Below, in pieces: positions 17,305-27,017 of a DNA stretch of 35,952 bases (its first letter is position 1; each line of letters begins with the position of its first letter). The DNA comes from an uncultured bacterium (GTDB lineage: Bacteria; Verrucomicrobiota; Kiritimatiellia; PWTM01): NCBI GenBank assembly GCA_938005705.1, contig CALLML010000004.1, positions 1-35,952 of the forward strand, given 5' to 3'. Below the pieces are notes generated by a model. It saw only the letters and a list, made by a program, of their open reading frames with translations. It searched no databases and was not told the DNA's origin. The position numbers and the translations under genes are program-made.

Positions 17305-18756
17305 ATGAACGCACGTCCAGTGATCCGAATGGTATCCTTCGTGCTCATCGTGCTCGGCGCGGCCATGGCGGTCTGCGCGTTCGTCGGTTGGGAAATGAAC
17401 GATCCCCCGGCGGCGGTCCAGGCGCTCACGCAATCCGCGTTAGCTTGTCTGGCGGTGGGCCTCGCCGCCTGGCTCTTTTCCCGAGGCTCGATGGAACTCT
17501 CCCGCCGCGACGGGTTCGGCGTGGTCGCATTCGGCTGGCTGGCGGCGGGCGTCGCAGGCGCCGCGCCGTATGTCCTGTCGGACGTCATCCCATCGGCCGC
17601 AGATGCCCTGTTCGAGTCGGTTTCGGGCTTCACCACCACCGGCGCTTCGGTGCTTTCACGCTTGGAAACGGTTCCGCGCGGTCTTCTGCTTTGGCGCGCG
17701 ACGACCCATTTTTTCGGTGGCATGGGCGTTCTGGTGCTGTGTGTGGCAGTTCTTCCGCTGCTCGGCACCGGCGGCATGCAGATTTTCCGCGCCGAGATGC
17801 CAGGCCCTTCGAAAGACCGGCTGTCGCCACGCATCGCCACGACCGCGAAGCTGCTGTGGGGCGTATACGTGCTCCTGGTACTTCTGGAGACATTGATGCT
17901 GAGGGTAGGCGGAATGGACTGGTTCGATGCGGTCTGCCACAGCTTCGCGACGATGGCCACCGGCGGTTTTTCCACACGCAGCGCCAGCGCGGGCGCTTTT
18001 CATTCCCCGTTAATCGAGACGGTGCTGATCGCCTTCATGTTTCTGGCCGGCGTGAATTTTGCGCTGCATTACCGCCTTCTCGCGGGCGCGTTCGGCGCAC
18101 ACATTCGCGACGCGGAATTCAGATTCTACCTGGCGGTGTGGCTGATTGCCGGCCTATTGATCACCGTCCTGATTGCCGCCCGCCCCGAAACAACCTCTTG
18201 GGGAGAAGCCCTTCGCGCGGCGTTCTTTCAGACCACCTCTATCCTCACCACCACGGGGTTTGTCACGGCCGATTTTAACGCCTGGCCAAACGCTGCTCGA
18301 TGGACGTTGGTTCTCCTCATGTTTTTTGGCGGTTGCGCAGGCTCGACCGGCGGCGGCATGAAGAACATTCGCGTGTTCGTCGTGTTGAAGCATGTGCTGC
18401 GCGAGGTCCGCCTGGCCATCTTTCCGCAATCCGTCGTACGCGTCAAAATCAGCGGAGAGCCGCTGGATGAGGCGCTGGTATCGAATATCGTGGGCTTTGT
18501 CGTTTTGTTTCTCGGGATATTTGCCGTGGCAACACTCGGCATGACATTTTTCACGCCGGACCTCGAAACTGCCCTGACTTCCGTGTCCGCCACGCTGTGC
18601 AATGTCGGTCCGGGGCTGGCAGGCGTCGGCCCGACACAAACTTATGCCGCCATCCCGGCGGCCGGCAAACTGCTGCTGATTGCCTGTATGTTGCTGGGCC
18701 GCCTGGAATTGTTCACGCTGGTAGTGCTCTTTCTGCCACGGTTTTGGCGTCGATGA
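17305..18756 (+). CDS. trkH: Trk potassium transporter membrane subunit TrkH
   Basis: This 483-residue polytopic membrane protein contains four pore-loop repeats ending in the potassium selectivity residues: SGFTTTGAS, MATGGFSTRS, STTGF-type ILTTTGFVT, and NVGPGLAGVGP. The four glycine-containing loops and their spacing match the TrkH/KtrB superfamily. It forms the potassium uptake pore gated by TrkA. Start ATG 17305 has GAAGGG just upstream. The stop at 18756 overlaps the strong ribosome binding site of the next gene. Confidence 0.95.
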   Translation: MNARPVIRMVSFVLIVLGAAMAVCAFVGWEMNDPPAAVQALTQSALACLAVGLAAWLFSRGSMELSRRDGFGVVAFGWLAAGVAGAAPYVLSDVIPSAADALFESVSGFTTTGASVLSRLETVPRGLLLWRATTHFFGGMGVLVLCVAVLPLLGTGGMQIFRAEMPGPSKDRLSPRIATTAKLLWGVYVLLVLLETLMLRVGGMDWFDAVCHSFATMATGGFSTRSASAGAFHSPLIETVLIAFMFLAGVNFALHYRLLAGAFGAHIRDAEFRFYLAVWLIAGLLITVLIAARPETTSWGEALRAAFFQTTSILTTTGFVTADFNAWPNAARWTLVLLMFFGGCAGSTGGGMKNIRVFVVLKHVLREVRLAIFPQSVVRVKISGEPLDEALVSNIVGFVVLFLGIFAVATLGMTFFTPDLETALTSVSATLCNVGPGLAGVGPTQTYAAIPAAGKLLLIACMLLGRLELFTLVVLFLPRFWRR

Positions 18757-18767
18757 GGAGGTTCTCC

Positions 18768-19313
18768 ATGGATCGGGCTTCGTCCGTGACCGTGCGGCGC
18801 GCCACGCTCAGCGACCTTGACGCGGTGCGAAGGCTGGATCGGGAATTGATCCGGCATGACCGACGCTTCGATGCGACGTTGATTCCCGACTGGACGGACA
18901 GCGCCGCCGCACATCAATGGCTCCGTGAGCGTATCACCGGCCGGGACGGGATCGTACTGATCGCGCAGGAGGGGCCTTCGGCCGTCGGCTACCTCGTCGG
19001 CGGCCGATGCGAGGCGGAGGAATATCGCCGAACGGCGCCCATGGCGGAGGTGGAGTGCATGTTTGTCGCTCCTTCGCAACGTGGACGCGGCATCGGCGAG
19101 CGCATGATGCGGCAATTTCTGCGATGGTGCGCTGACCGGGGCATTGGACGGTTGCGCGTGGTTGCCTGCGCGGAGAGCGAAGGGGCGATCGCCTTCTATC
19201 GGCGCATGGGATTCAAGCCGTACGATTTGGTGCTAGAGCGGCCTCTCCGCAGGTCGCGCCGATCTCCACACCTGTCGCCGGAGCGTGGCCGGAGGGATCG
19301 AAACAGGGAGTGA
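18768..19313 (+). CDS. GNAT family N-acetyltransferase
   Basis: The 181-residue protein has the GNAT fold: VTVRRATLSDLDAVRRL at the start, the acetyl-CoA-binding motif A as VECMFVAPSQRGRGIGERMM (about residues 91-110), and the closing EGAIAFYRRMGFKP. Substrate unknown. ATG 18768 follows TGAGGAGG at 18754-18761, partly within the trkH stop, so it is likely co-transcribed with trkA-trkH. The last 25 residues are very basic and lie beyond the GNAT fold. Confidence 0.88.
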   Translation: MDRASSVTVRRATLSDLDAVRRLDRELIRHDRRFDATLIPDWTDSAAAHQWLRERITGRDGIVLIAQEGPSAVGYLVGGRCEAEEYRRTAPMAEVECMFVAPSQRGRGIGERMMRQFLRWCADRGIGRLRVVACAESEGAIAFYRRMGFKPYDLVLERPLRRSRRSPHLSPERGRRDRNRE

Positions 19314-19351
19314 GGCGGCGATCAGCGGTCCGTCTCGTCGGCTCGCGGCAT

Positions 19352-20161
19352 TCAGCGACGTGGACGCAAGAACAACGACCCACCCAGTAACGCCGCATTC
19401 AACAACACGATCGTCGCCCCCGCCGGTGTTTCCAGAGCTACGGCCAGTGCCACGCCCCCGATGACGGACAACGCGCCCAGCCCGGGCGCCAGCGCCAGCA
19501 CACCTTGGAAGCTCCGCCGCCACTGTAGCGCCGTAACCGCGGGAAAGATCAACAAACTCGACACCAGCAGCATGCCAACCACCCGGATGCCGAGCACAAC
19601 GACCAAAGCCGTCAACACCGCCAACAGCCGCTTCCAGAAGCCGGGACGAATACCTGCCGTGCGCGCGGCGGTTTCGTCATAGGTGATCGCGAACAGTTCG
19701 GAGTGGCTGAGGAAGACAAACGCCGTGACGCCGCCGGCTAACATCAAGGCCAGCCCCATTTCTCCTCGTTCAATGGCCAGAATGTCGCCGAAAAGAAAAC
19801 TGAAAAGGTCCACATTGAATCCGCCGCCAACGCTCGCCATGATCACCCCCGCCGCAATCCCCACGGTGGAGACCATGCCGATGGCGGCGTCCGCGTAGGC
19901 ACCGGTGCGCTCCGGCAGCATAAAGATGACGAGTGAGGCCACGGCCGTCAGCGGCAGCGTCAACGCCAGCGGCGCACGGCCCAGCAAGAGCGCGAGGCCG
20001 GCGGCTCCGAAGGCGAAATGGGCGAGTCCGTCCCCCATCATGGCCTGGCGTCGCAACACCAGAAAAACGCCGAGCACGCCGCAACCAATGGCAACAAAGA
20101 CGCCGGCCAGCAATGCCCGGCGCACAAAGGCAAACGAAAACATTTCCAGAAACTCGCTCAC
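19352..20161 (-). CDS. znuB: Zinc ABC transporter permease ZnuB
   Basis: This 269-residue protein belongs to the ABC-3 permease family, with about eight hydrophobic helices and the signature stretches LRRQAMMGDGLAHFAFG and VVGMLLVSSLLIFPAVTAL. It moves zinc (or manganese) across the inner membrane. Its ATG overlaps the znuC stop in an ATGA at 20158-20161. It converges with the GNAT gene, leaving 38 bases between them. Confidence 0.93.
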   Translation of the reverse strand: MSEFLEMFSFAFVRRALLAGVFVAIGCGVLGVFLVLRRQAMMGDGLAHFAFGAAGLALLLGRAPLALTLPLTAVASLVIFMLPERTGAYADAAIGMVSTVGIAAGVIMASVGGGFNVDLFSFLFGDILAIERGEMGLALMLAGGVTAFVFLSHSELFAITYDETAARTAGIRPGFWKRLLAVLTALVVVLGIRVVGMLLVSSLLIFPAVTALQWRRSFQGVLALAPGLGALSVIGGVALAVALETPAGATIVLLNAALLGGSLFLRPRR

Positions 20162-20928
20162 GTCACGTCCTCGCCCGGCTTGTCGTGCCGGTGGCAGATC
20201 AGGTGCTGCGCGTGCGCGCCGAAACGCCGTTCCATGTCTGAACTGTGGCAGAATTCATCGAATGTGCCCATGAAGACTGGTGCGCGATCGAGGTAAAGAA
20301 GGTGGTCCGCGTAACGTCCGGCCGTAGCGCTATCGTGAGTGACCATGACAATCGTGGTTTCTCGTTCCCTATGCCATTGTTGCAGCAGACGATAAAAAGT
20401 CTCTCGGCTATCCGGGTCCAGTGCCGCGCTCGGCTCGTCCAATAACAGCAATTCCGGTTCGTTGACGATGGCGCGGGCCAGCAGCACCCGTTGCCGTTGA
20501 CCGCCCGAAAGCTCGCCGATTGGGCGTTCGGCCACGTCATGCAATCCCATTGTCTCGAGCGCCAAAAGCACTGCCGCGTGGTCTTCACGGCGCAGCAGAC
20601 GGGGAAAGCGCAGTACCGCCAGCCGACCGAGGGCGACCACCTCCCGTACGGTCGCCGGAAAACGGGGAAAGGGGAGGCCGACAAACTGAGGGAGATACCC
20701 TATGCGTCGCCATTCGTTGAATCGTGCAGAGGGCACGCCGAATAAACGAACCTCACCGCTCATTACCGAAAGCAACCCCAGCGCCGCCTTCAGCAGGGTG
20801 GTCTTCCCCGACCCGTTGGGACCGGCCACCGCCCAGAATTCACCGCGGCGGACGGTCCACGTCAGATGAGTGACCGCGGGTTCGGCCCCATACGCCACAG
20901 TCAGGGCGATGGTTTCAATGGGGTCCAT
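20158..20928 (-). CDS. znuC: Zinc ABC transporter ATP-binding protein ZnuC
   Basis: The product has 256 residues. Walker A is GPNGSGKT (36-43), signature LSGGQ (140-144), Walker B LLLLDEPSAALDP (160-172), with the switch histidine at 198. The C-terminal tail is histidine-rich (HAQHLICHRHD), as in many ZnuC proteins. The start overlaps the last 28 bases of znuA, so the three genes are one transcript in the order A-C-B. Confidence 0.93.
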   Translation of the reverse strand: MDPIETIALTVAYGAEPAVTHLTWTVRRGEFWAVAGPNGSGKTTLLKAALGLLSVMSGEVRLFGVPSARFNEWRRIGYLPQFVGLPFPRFPATVREVVALGRLAVLRFPRLLRREDHAAVLLALETMGLHDVAERPIGELSGGQRQRVLLARAIVNEPELLLLDEPSAALDPDSRETFYRLLQQWHRERETTIVMVTHDSATAGRYADHLLYLDRAPVFMGTFDEFCHSSDMERRFGAHAQHLICHRHDKPGEDVT

Positions 20929-21926
20929 TCGGCCTCGAGGGCTTCGGCGAGTTTCTTCATGTTGTCTTCCATGATGGAGAGATAGGTTACATCGCCTCGC
21001 CGGGCTTCGTCCGGTGTAAGATTGTGCGCGCCGTGGAGCATGACGAGCCGCGCACCGGTTTCCTCCGCGATCACCCGCGCGACCTTGGGATCCACCATCT
21101 CCTCGTGGAAGATGATGTTCTGACCAGTTTCGCGCAGGCGGCGAATCATCTCCGCCACGGCGCGCGGCGTCGGCGCCGCGTTCGGCGCGAATCCGGGATA
21201 GGGAGAACGGTGGGTCAAACCGTATCGGCGGGCGAAGTAGCCGAACGCGAAATGTCCCCCGTAAAGGATTTCCCGACGCTTCGCCCCCCGCAGCGTGTTC
21301 ACGATCCGCTCATGCAGCTCCTGCAGCTTCCGGTTGTAGGTTTCCGCATTGCGGCGATACATGTCGGTCCCTTCGGGATCGGCCCGTCCCAAGGCCTCGG
21401 CGATAGCGAGGACGATCCGCTGGGCCAGGACGGGATCGAGCCAGACGTGCGGATCGGTGCCACCGGTGTCATGGGGATGACCCTCCTCGTCGCGATGAGG
21501 TGCGTGATCGTCATGATCGCCGTCGTGATCGGCAGGGTTGCCGTCCGCGTCAGGATCGTCGTGATCGCCGTGGGCATGCGCTTCCGCGTCTCGAGGAATT
21601 TTCGCTGCCGCTTCAAGCACGACACGATTAGGGCGTTCGCTCGCCGCCGCGATTTTCAACGCCCACGGTTCCATATCCGGCCCCAGATAAATAAACACAT
21701 CCGCCTGGCTCACGGCCTGCACATCGCGCGGTCGGGGCGCATAGGTATGAGCCTCGACGCCGGGAGGCAGAAGCGGCGTGACCGTGACGCGCTCTCCACC
21801 GACGGCGCGCGTCCAATCGGTCAGCGGAAAAATCGTCGTCACCACCCGCACCGGCGTGCCGCCGAACGCCTCGGTAAACAGGCTCATCATTACCGCTGCT
21901 ATGATCCACCGGATAATTCGGCTCAT
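20901..21926 (-). CDS. znuA: Periplasmic zinc-binding protein ZnuA
   Basis: The product has 341 residues including a signal peptide (about 1-22). The cluster A-I metal-binding fold is evident: VRVVTTIFPLTDW, then a ligand histidine in PPGVEAHTYAP (60), a second in TDPHVWLDP (160), a third in LYGGHFAFGY, and the acidic ligand region near the C-terminus. Between residues 116 and 153 lies a charged loop rich in His and Asp (HAHGDHDD, DHDGDHDDHAPH), a feature of zinc rather than manganese binders. AGGAAGG precedes the ATG. It is divergent from a Fur-family regulator gene. Confidence 0.94.
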   Translation of the reverse strand: MSRIIRWIIAAVMMSLFTEAFGGTPVRVVTTIFPLTDWTRAVGGERVTVTPLLPPGVEAHTYAPRPRDVQAVSQADVFIYLGPDMEPWALKIAAASERPNRVVLEAAAKIPRDAEAHAHGDHDDPDADGNPADHDGDHDDHAPHRDEEGHPHDTGGTDPHVWLDPVLAQRIVLAIAEALGRADPEGTDMYRRNAETYNRKLQELHERIVNTLRGAKRREILYGGHFAFGYFARRYGLTHRSPYPGFAPNAAPTPRAVAEMIRRLRETGQNIIFHEEMVDPKVARVIAEETGARLVMLHGAHNLTPDEARRGDVTYLSIMEDNMKKLAEALEAEWTPLKPSP

Positions 21927-21944
21927 GAGATGCCTTCCTCTCCA

Positions 21945-22085
21945 CCCATTTTCAACGTTAATGAATCTCTTCGGCCACCCTCCACGCGGTTCGCGGAGCT
22001 CGTCACGCGGAAACGATCGAATTGAGTTCGCTGAATTTTCTCGCCTCCGCCGACATTCAGTGTTTATAGTCTACATTATTGCGAA
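21945..22085. promoter_or_regulatory. Divergent znuA/zur control region
   Basis: This 159-base gap between the znuA and regulator starts contains an AT-rich island at about 22054-22085 within GC-rich DNA. TATAAA on the minus strand (22063-22068 on the plus strand reads TTTATA) could serve znuA, and TACATTATT on the plus strand could serve the regulator. A perfect Zur or Fur box is not visible, only partly symmetrical A/T sequence. Zinc control by the adjacent regulator is inferred from gene order. Confidence 0.4.
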
Positions 22086-22547
22086 ATGAATATCAACAAG
22101 AAGAAGTCTCGCCAACGTCGCCGTACGCGGCAGCGGGAGGCGTTGCGGAGGGTCTTTGAGACCTCCAACCGCCCGCTGACGCCGAGCGAAGCCTGTGCCC
22201 TTGCACGCCGTCGAGCGCCGGGGATCGGTATCGCGACGGCGTATCGAGCCGTCGCCGACTGGGTCGCGTCGGGTTGGCTGGCGCGGGTCGCGCTGCCGGA
22301 TGAGGCGGCGCGGTATGAACGGACGGATCTCGCTCATCACCATCATTTCCGGTGCGACCACTGCGCGCGCGTGTTTGATTTACCCGGTTGCGCCAAGGAC
22401 CTCCGGCGCCTGGTTCCGCGGGGATTCAGGGCGCGTACTCACCAGATCACCATTCTGGGAGTGTGCGGCTATTGCGCCGTTTTCGCGGATAAGGCCCTGA
22501 GAAAACAAGTGCCGCGCGCGGATTTCAACACAGGTCGGAATTTTTGA
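22086..22547 (+). CDS. zur: Fur family transcriptional regulator, probably the zinc regulator Zur
   Basis: This 153-residue protein has a winged-helix DNA-binding half with the Fur recognition segment GIGIATAYRAVADWVASG (about 46-63), and a metal-binding half with HHHH (84-87), CDHC (90-93) and CGYC (127-130), the structural zinc site of Fur proteins. Its placement back to back with znuACB makes Zur the best reading over Fur or PerR. The N-terminus is unusually basic (KKKSRQRRRTRQR). Confidence 0.82.
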   Translation: MNINKKKSRQRRRTRQREALRRVFETSNRPLTPSEACALARRRAPGIGIATAYRAVADWVASGWLARVALPDEAARYERTDLAHHHHFRCDHCARVFDLPGCAKDLRRLVPRGFRARTHQITILGVCGYCAVFADKALRKQVPRADFNTGRNF

Positions 22548-22905
22548 TCCGCGGTTTCTCGCCGGCACGGAAAACGGCAAAGGAATCCGCTGAACGCCCC
22601 GCCGCACAGGGGCAAGACATAGGTACCTTGGGAGACGGAACGGGCCCAAGCTTTAAGCCAAGAGTGTGCCTCCTGTCGAGGGCGCATCCGGCGCAGACCC
22701 TCTATGGGAAGGAATCAAGTCTCGGGCATGCAGGCGCCGGAGGTTTGGGGACGCCCGGCGGAATCGTTCGGAGTGCATCATAAGGTTTCGCCGACGAATG
22801 GCAATCCGCAAGGGCGCCGGAGGGCGGCACCCGCTTTCAATCCGTTGCTGGACAATCCCCGCTCATCCACGCAACATGGTCTACCAATCCTTTCCGGGAG
22901 AGCCC
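22548..22905. other. Intergenic region without a convincing gene
   Basis: About 358 bases between the Fur-family gene and the deoxyribosyltransferase-like gene, both on the plus strand. In-frame extension of the latter upstream exists but has Arg-rich, chance-like composition. No promoter pair, hairpin with T run, or RNA gene could be supported. Confidence 0.4.
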
Positions 22906-23328
22906 ATGAAAAAGAAAATCTATCTCTGCGGTCCGATCATGGATGAGGTGGACGGCCACGCGCGTGCCTGGCGTGAAGCGGCCAAACAGCAACTGGGCCG
23001 CGATTTTATTCTGCTGGATCCCATGCGTCGAAATTTCAAGGATCGCGAAGTGGACAGCGCCAACGAGATTGTCGAGTTCGATCTACAGGACGTGCGAGAT
23101 GCCGATCTCGTGCTGGTGAACTACAACAAGCCCTCCATCGGAACGGCGATGGAAGTGTTTTACGCTTCGCACGTGCTGAACAAGTTCGTCATCGCTTTTT
23201 CGCCCTTCTCCTTCAAGGACTGCAACCCCTGGATGGTGAAATACTGCACAAAAATCCTCCCTTCACTGGAAGCGGCGACGGCCTATATCCGCGAACACTT
23301 CGTCGCGCAGCATTTCGGCGGCGAATAA
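22906..23328 (+). CDS. Nucleoside 2-deoxyribosyltransferase-like protein
   Basis: This 140-residue protein resembles the small nucleoside 2-deoxyribosyltransferase/DUF4406-type fold: KIYLCGPIMD at the start, LLDPMRRNFKDRE, an EIVEFDLQDVRDADLVLVN segment, and KPSIGTAMEVFYA, which carries the conserved glycine and catalytic-type glutamate region. Members exchange or hydrolyse the base of (deoxy)nucleosides or nucleotides. ATG 22906 is chosen because GGGAG precedes it and the conserved domain begins there. The paired palindrome at 23381 follows. Confidence 0.8.
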   Translation: MKKKIYLCGPIMDEVDGHARAWREAAKQQLGRDFILLDPMRRNFKDREVDSANEIVEFDLQDVRDADLVLVNYNKPSIGTAMEVFYASHVLNKFVIAFSPFSFKDCNPWMVKYCTKILPSLEAATAYIREHFVAQHFGGE

Positions 23329-23380
23329 GGCGGTCGCCTCCCGATTTTCTTCGAAGGCGGCACGCGATCGGCACGCCGCG

Positions 23381-23429
23381 TTTCCAAGGCCTGGAAAAAC
23401 AAGGGCATCGGTCTTCCAAGGCTTGGAAA
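23381..23429. repeat. Paired palindrome repeat, copy 2
   Basis: Unit A, 23381-23397, is TTTCCAAGGCCTGGAAA. Unit B, 23414-23428, is TTCCAAG, one base, CTTGGAA. The TTCCAAG cores begin at 23382 and 23414, 32 bases apart as in copy 1, and the linker ends in the same CGGTC. It lies between two convergent gene ends (deoxyribosyltransferase-like and prmC), a position expected for a two-way terminator or a 3'-end processing signal. Confidence 0.8.
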
Positions 23430-23446
23430 CCGCGCGTTTCTCCGAA

Positions 23447-24328
23447 TCACAGGCCTACGACATCGCCGAAACGGCCGATCGCGATGCGCGGATGGCCGCC
23501 CAGGTCCCGCGCGATTTCGATCGCGTGAAATCCGGCCTTCTCTAAAAGCGCCTGAACCGCGGTGCCTTGATCTTCCGCAATTTCGAGAAACACCCAGGCC
23601 GGTCGAGTCAGCACCTGCGGCGCCTGGGCTACCAGCCTTCGGATCAGCGCAAGGCCATCCGGTCCGCCATCGAGTGCCGGCCGCGGTTCATAATCCCGAA
23701 TCTGGCGTTCCAGCTTCGCGATATCGCGGCTCGGTATATAAGGGAGGTTGGCGACGATAGCCTCCAGGGAGGCCTGGGAAAAGCCATCGAGCAAATCGGT
23801 TTTTCGCCACACAATACGCCCCTCCACGCCGTAGCGGCGGGCGTTTTTTCGGGCCAGTGCGAGGGCGGGGGTGAACCGATCCGTCGCGAATACGATGGCG
23901 TCGGGCCGCTCGAGCGCCAGGGTGACGGCCACACAACCAGACCCCGTTCCGATATCGGCGATGCGCGGGCGCGGAATCCGCCGGAGGGCTTCCTCTTTCA
24001 ATGTGCGCGCGACGAGCTCCTCGGTCTCCGGACGTGGGATCAAGGCACGCGCGTCGGCGGCGAAGAGTCGTCCATAAAATTCGGTCTCGCCCAGGACATA
24101 TTGCAGCGGCTCATGGGCGAGAAGTCTTTCACCGGCACGGACCCATTGTTTTCGTTGCCGCGCGTTGAGCGGTTGATCTCGCCGCACGCGCGTCTCCAGA
24201 CGTCCGCAGCCGAGCATATGCGCGATGGCCCATTCGGCTTTGGTCGCCGGCTCTGCGACGCCCGCCTCACGCAACGCGACGCTGAGATGTCGGACGGCCT
24301 CGCTCACCGTCCAGGTCTCCGGCTTCAT
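23447..24328 (-). CDS. prmC: Release factor glutamine methyltransferase PrmC
   Basis: This 293-residue SAM-dependent enzyme methylates the glutamine of the GGQ motif in release factors. The N-terminal helical domain carries [12 protein letters not shown] and [11 protein letters not shown]. The Rossmann fold begins with [16 protein letters not shown] (about 123-138), and the substrate-binding motif is NLPY (194-197), a common variant of NPPY. Its ATG overlaps the prfA stop by four bases (24325-24328), pairing the enzyme with its substrate. Confidence 0.94.
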   Translation of the reverse strand: MKPETWTVSEAVRHLSVALREAGVAEPATKAEWAIAHMLGCGRLETRVRRDQPLNARQRKQWVRAGERLLAHEPLQYVLGETEFYGRLFAADARALIPRPETEELVARTLKEEALRRIPRPRIADIGTGSGCVAVTLALERPDAIVFATDRFTPALALARKNARRYGVEGRIVWRKTDLLDGFSQASLEAIVANLPYIPSRDIAKLERQIRDYEPRPALDGGPDGLALIRRLVAQAPQVLTRPAWVFLEIAEDQGTAVQALLEKAGFHAIEIARDLGGHPRIAIGRFGDVVGL

Positions 24329-25419
24329 GGCGTCGGCGCTTCGGCCTGGCGGCGCAACCGCGCCTCGATATCGGCCGCGCGCAGCGCGCTGATCAATTCA
24401 TCCAGGTCGCCCTCGATGATTTGGTCCAGGCGATAGAGTGTCAGGTGAATGCGGTGGTCGGTCACGCGATTCTGGGGAAAGTTATAGGTGCGAATGCGCT
24501 CACTGCGGTCGCCCGTGCCGATTTGGGAGCGGCGCGCATCGGCTGTTTTTACGGCTTCCTGTTCGCGCATGCGGTCAAGCAACCGGGCGCGCAAAACGCG
24601 CAGGGCTTTTTCGCGATTGCGCGTCTGTGAGCGTTCATCCTGGCTCTGAACCACGATGCCGGTCGGCACATGCGTGATTCGCACAGCGGATTCCGTCTTA
24701 TTGACTTTCTGTCCGCCCGGTCCGGAGGCGCGGTAGAGGTCGATGCGCAAATCTTCCGGTGCGATCAGGATATCGTCCACTTCTTCGGCCTCGGGCAGAA
24801 CCGCTACCGTGGCCGTTGAGGTATGGATGCGGCCCTGGGCTTCCGTGGCCGGGATGCGTTGCACGCGGTGCACGCCGCTCTCGTAGTGCAGGCCGGCGAA
24901 GACGGATTCGCCCTCGACGGAGAGCACAGCTTCCTTGTAGCCGCCGAGCTCGGCGGGGCTGGCGCTGATCCATCCGACCCGCCACCCGCGGCGTTCGGCG
25001 TAGTGCGAGTACATACGGCACAGGTCGCCCGCGAATAACGCGGCCTCATCGCCGCCGGTACCGGCGCGGATTTCGAGGATCACGTTGCGTTGGTCGGCGG
25101 GATCGGGCGGCAGCAGGGCCACGTGAAGCTCGCGGACCGCCGCCGCTCGGCGTTCCTCCGCCGTGCGCCGTTCGGATTCCGCCAGCTCGCGCAGGTCCGC
25201 ATCCATCGCCGGATCCCCCAGGAGCGCGACGCTTTCGGCGATGGCGCGGTCGAGACGCTCGATCTCCGCGTAGCGATCCGCGAGGTCTTTCAAGCGGCGA
25301 TGTTCCGCCATCAACGAACGCAGCTGATCGGCTCGCGCCGCGGTTTCCGGGCGCGCCAAATCCCGCTCCACGGCCGCCAGCCGCTCACGAATCTTGGCCG
25401 CATGGGAGGCGTCCATCAT
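24325..25419 (-). CDS. prfA: Peptide chain release factor 1
   Basis: The product has 364 residues. The stop-codon-reading tripeptide PAT lies at 190-192 in [19 protein letters not shown], and the catalytic GGQ at 235-237 in [17 protein letters not shown] rather than SPF identifies RF1 (reads UAA and UAG). Two adjacent ATG codons open the gene (25419 and 25416), with AAGGG just upstream. It lies between rpmE and prmC, an order common in many bacteria. Confidence 0.96.
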   Translation of the reverse strand: MMDASHAAKIRERLAAVERDLARPETAARADQLRSLMAEHRRLKDLADRYAEIERLDRAIAESVALLGDPAMDADLRELAESERRTAEERRAAAVRELHVALLPPDPADQRNVILEIRAGTGGDEAALFAGDLCRMYSHYAERRGWRVGWISASPAELGGYKEAVLSVEGESVFAGLHYESGVHRVQRIPATEAQGRIHTSTATVAVLPEAEEVDDILIAPEDLRIDLYRASGPGGQKVNKTESAVRITHVPTGIVVQSQDERSQTRNREKALRVLRARLLDRMREQEAVKTADARRSQIGTGDRSERIRTYNFPQNRVTDHRIHLTLYRLDQIIEGDLDELISALRAADIEARLRRQAEAPTP

Positions 25420-25485
25420 GACCCGACCCTTGGAAGAAAACGAGGCCGGCGCCGTCGCGTCCGGCGAAGAGCATCGTTCGGGCGT

Positions 25486-25695
25486 TTATTTCTTGGCGGT
25501 CGCCTGATACCGCTTGCGAAAGCGCTCGACGCGGCCTTCGGTGTCAATGAACTTGGCTTGACCGGTGAAAAACGGATGGCAACGCGAACAGGTGTTCACG
25601 TGCATTTCCTTGACCGTTGAGCGAGTCTGAATCACATTGCCGCATGCGCACGTGATTGTTGCCGGGCCGTATTCCGGATGGATATCTTTTTTCAT
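25486..25695 (-). CDS. rpmE: Large ribosomal subunit protein bL31
   Basis: The 69-residue protein has the start [11 protein letters not shown] and the zinc-binding cysteines of the C+ type of L31 (C16, C18, C36 and C39), followed by the conserved HPFFTGQ. A four-codon frame (ATG at about 25709) ends in a TGA that overlaps the rpmE start; it may be chance. It heads the rpmE-prfA-prmC group and is divergent from the nagA-like gene. Confidence 0.96.
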   Translation of the reverse strand: MKKDIHPEYGPATITCACGNVIQTRSTVKEMHVNTCSRCHPFFTGQAKFIDTEGRVERFRKRYQATAKK

Positions 25696-25793
25696 GAATC
25701 ATTCATGGTTGCAGGCCGCAGCGCCAGACGCCGGGCCTTGTTCGAATACACCCTTATACCTAAGCCCGGCCTCTTGCGCAAGGAGTTTCGACT

Positions 25794-27017
25794 GTGAATG
25801 ATTGCGGCATAGAGGTGCGACTGTGGCCGGACGGACGCGTGGTCCGGTGGCGGGACCGGTTGAAGGTTTTCTGGGAAAAGAGCGAAAGCGCTCCGACAGG
25901 CAAAATTCCATGGCTGGCGCCGTCCCTCTTCGATGCGCAGGTCAATGGGTATGCAAGTGTGGATTTTCAGAGCGATACACTGCGCCCCGATGATCTGGAG
26001 CGCGCGGCGGACGCCTTCGCGGCGGATGGGGGCGGGCGTTTTCTGCTGACGCTGATCACGGACGATTGGGACCGGCTTCTCGCGCGTCTGGCGCGATTGC
26101 GCGCCTGGCGCGATCAAAGCCCCGTGTTGCGGCGCCGGATTGCCGGCTGGCATGTGGAAGGGCCCTTTCTTTCTCCGGAACAGGGCTATCGCGGCGCGCA
26201 TAACCCCGCCTTTCTGCGCGTTCCGAAGATGGCCGACCTGCGACAACTGCGAGCCGCGGCCGGTGAAGACTTGGTCTGGCTCACGCTCGCCCCGGAACGT
26301 ACCGACGCGTTGGCATGCATCGCGGAGGCTGCGCGGCTCCGTATCCGGGTGTGGCTCGGCCATACGAACGCCGATGCGGGGTGTCTGCGCGCGGCGCTGG
26401 CGGCGGGCGCTCTCGGCTTCACCCATTTGGGCAACGGGTGTCCGCCGCAGCTTCAACGGGCCGACAATATTCTGTGGCGGGTCTTGGATTTGCCCACCGT
26501 ACGTTGCACGCTGATTCCCGACGGACTCCATGTCCGTCCGCCCCTCTTTCGGCTGATTCACCGGTTGGTCGAGGCAGAACGCATCGCCTATGTCACGGAT
26601 GCGATGTCTGCCGCCGGCGCGCCACCGGGACGCTACCGCCTCGGCGACGTCGAAACCGATGTGGGCTCTGACGGCATCGTGCGCCTGCCGGGAACGGGGA
26701 ATCTCGCCGGCTCAGCACTTCGGCCCATTATCGGCGTCTTTCGCGCCGCCGCCATGCTCGGCTGCGGCTGGGCGGAGGCGTGGGCGGGATTCTCGCGGCG
26801 TCCGGCCGAGTGGGCGGGGCTTACATGGCCATGGGAATACGGAGTCAACGAACCCGATTTTTGCCTCGTTGAGGAGCCGGCGCCCGGTGTGACGGCGGTA
26901 ACGACGTTTGTGGAAGGACGGCCACGGCGGCGATGGCGGTTTGACCGCGGGGACGAACCCAACGCGCCGACGACGATGCGGGAGGAGATGAGCGAGGAGG
27001 TGGGCGGGCGTGGATGA
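25794..27017 (+). CDS. nagA: N-acetylglucosamine-6-phosphate deacetylase-like amidohydrolase
   Basis: This 407-residue metal-dependent amidohydrolase has the NagA motifs: HVEGPF (120-125, with the metal glutamate at 122), GAHNPAF, GHTNA (H190), H211, DGLH (243-246) and the catalytic aspartate in TDAM (268-271). The usual HLFNAM is replaced by HLGNGCPP, and a long QRADNILWRVL stretch follows, which marks a divergent subfamily. It would remove the acetyl group from GlcNAc-6-P before NagB acts. The start is a GTG at 25794 with AAGGAG at 25780-25785, eight bases away. The C-terminal 30 residues are rich in Glu and Arg. Confidence 0.82.
   Translation: MNDCGIEVRLWPDGRVVRWRDRLKVFWEKSESAPTGKIPWLAPSLFDAQVNGYASVDFQSDTLRPDDLERAADAFAADGGGRFLLTLITDDWDRLLARLARLRAWRDQSPVLRRRIAGWHVEGPFLSPEQGYRGAHNPAFLRVPKMADLRQLRAAAGEDLVWLTLAPERTDALACIAEAARLRIRVWLGHTNADAGCLRAALAAGALGFTHLGNGCPPQLQRADNILWRVLDLPTVRCTLIPDGLHVRPPLFRLIHRLVEAERIAYVTDAMSAAGAPPGRYRLGDVETDVGSDGIVRLPGTGNLAGSALRPIIGVFRAAAMLGCGWAEAWAGFSRRPAEWAGLTWPWEYGVNEPDFCLVEEPAPGVTAVTTFVEGRPRRRWRFDRGDEPNAPTTMREEMSEEVGGRG

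Noticed and set aside
21024-22025. A 333-codon open frame on the plus strand opposite znuA.
   Set aside because: It lies antisense to a clear ZnuA. Its His-, Arg- and Val-rich composition is the shadow of GC-biased codons, and no ribosome binding site is present.
25692-26561. A 289-codon minus-strand frame opposite the nagA-like gene.
   Set aside because: It is the reverse of a conserved amidohydrolase and has no recognisable domain.
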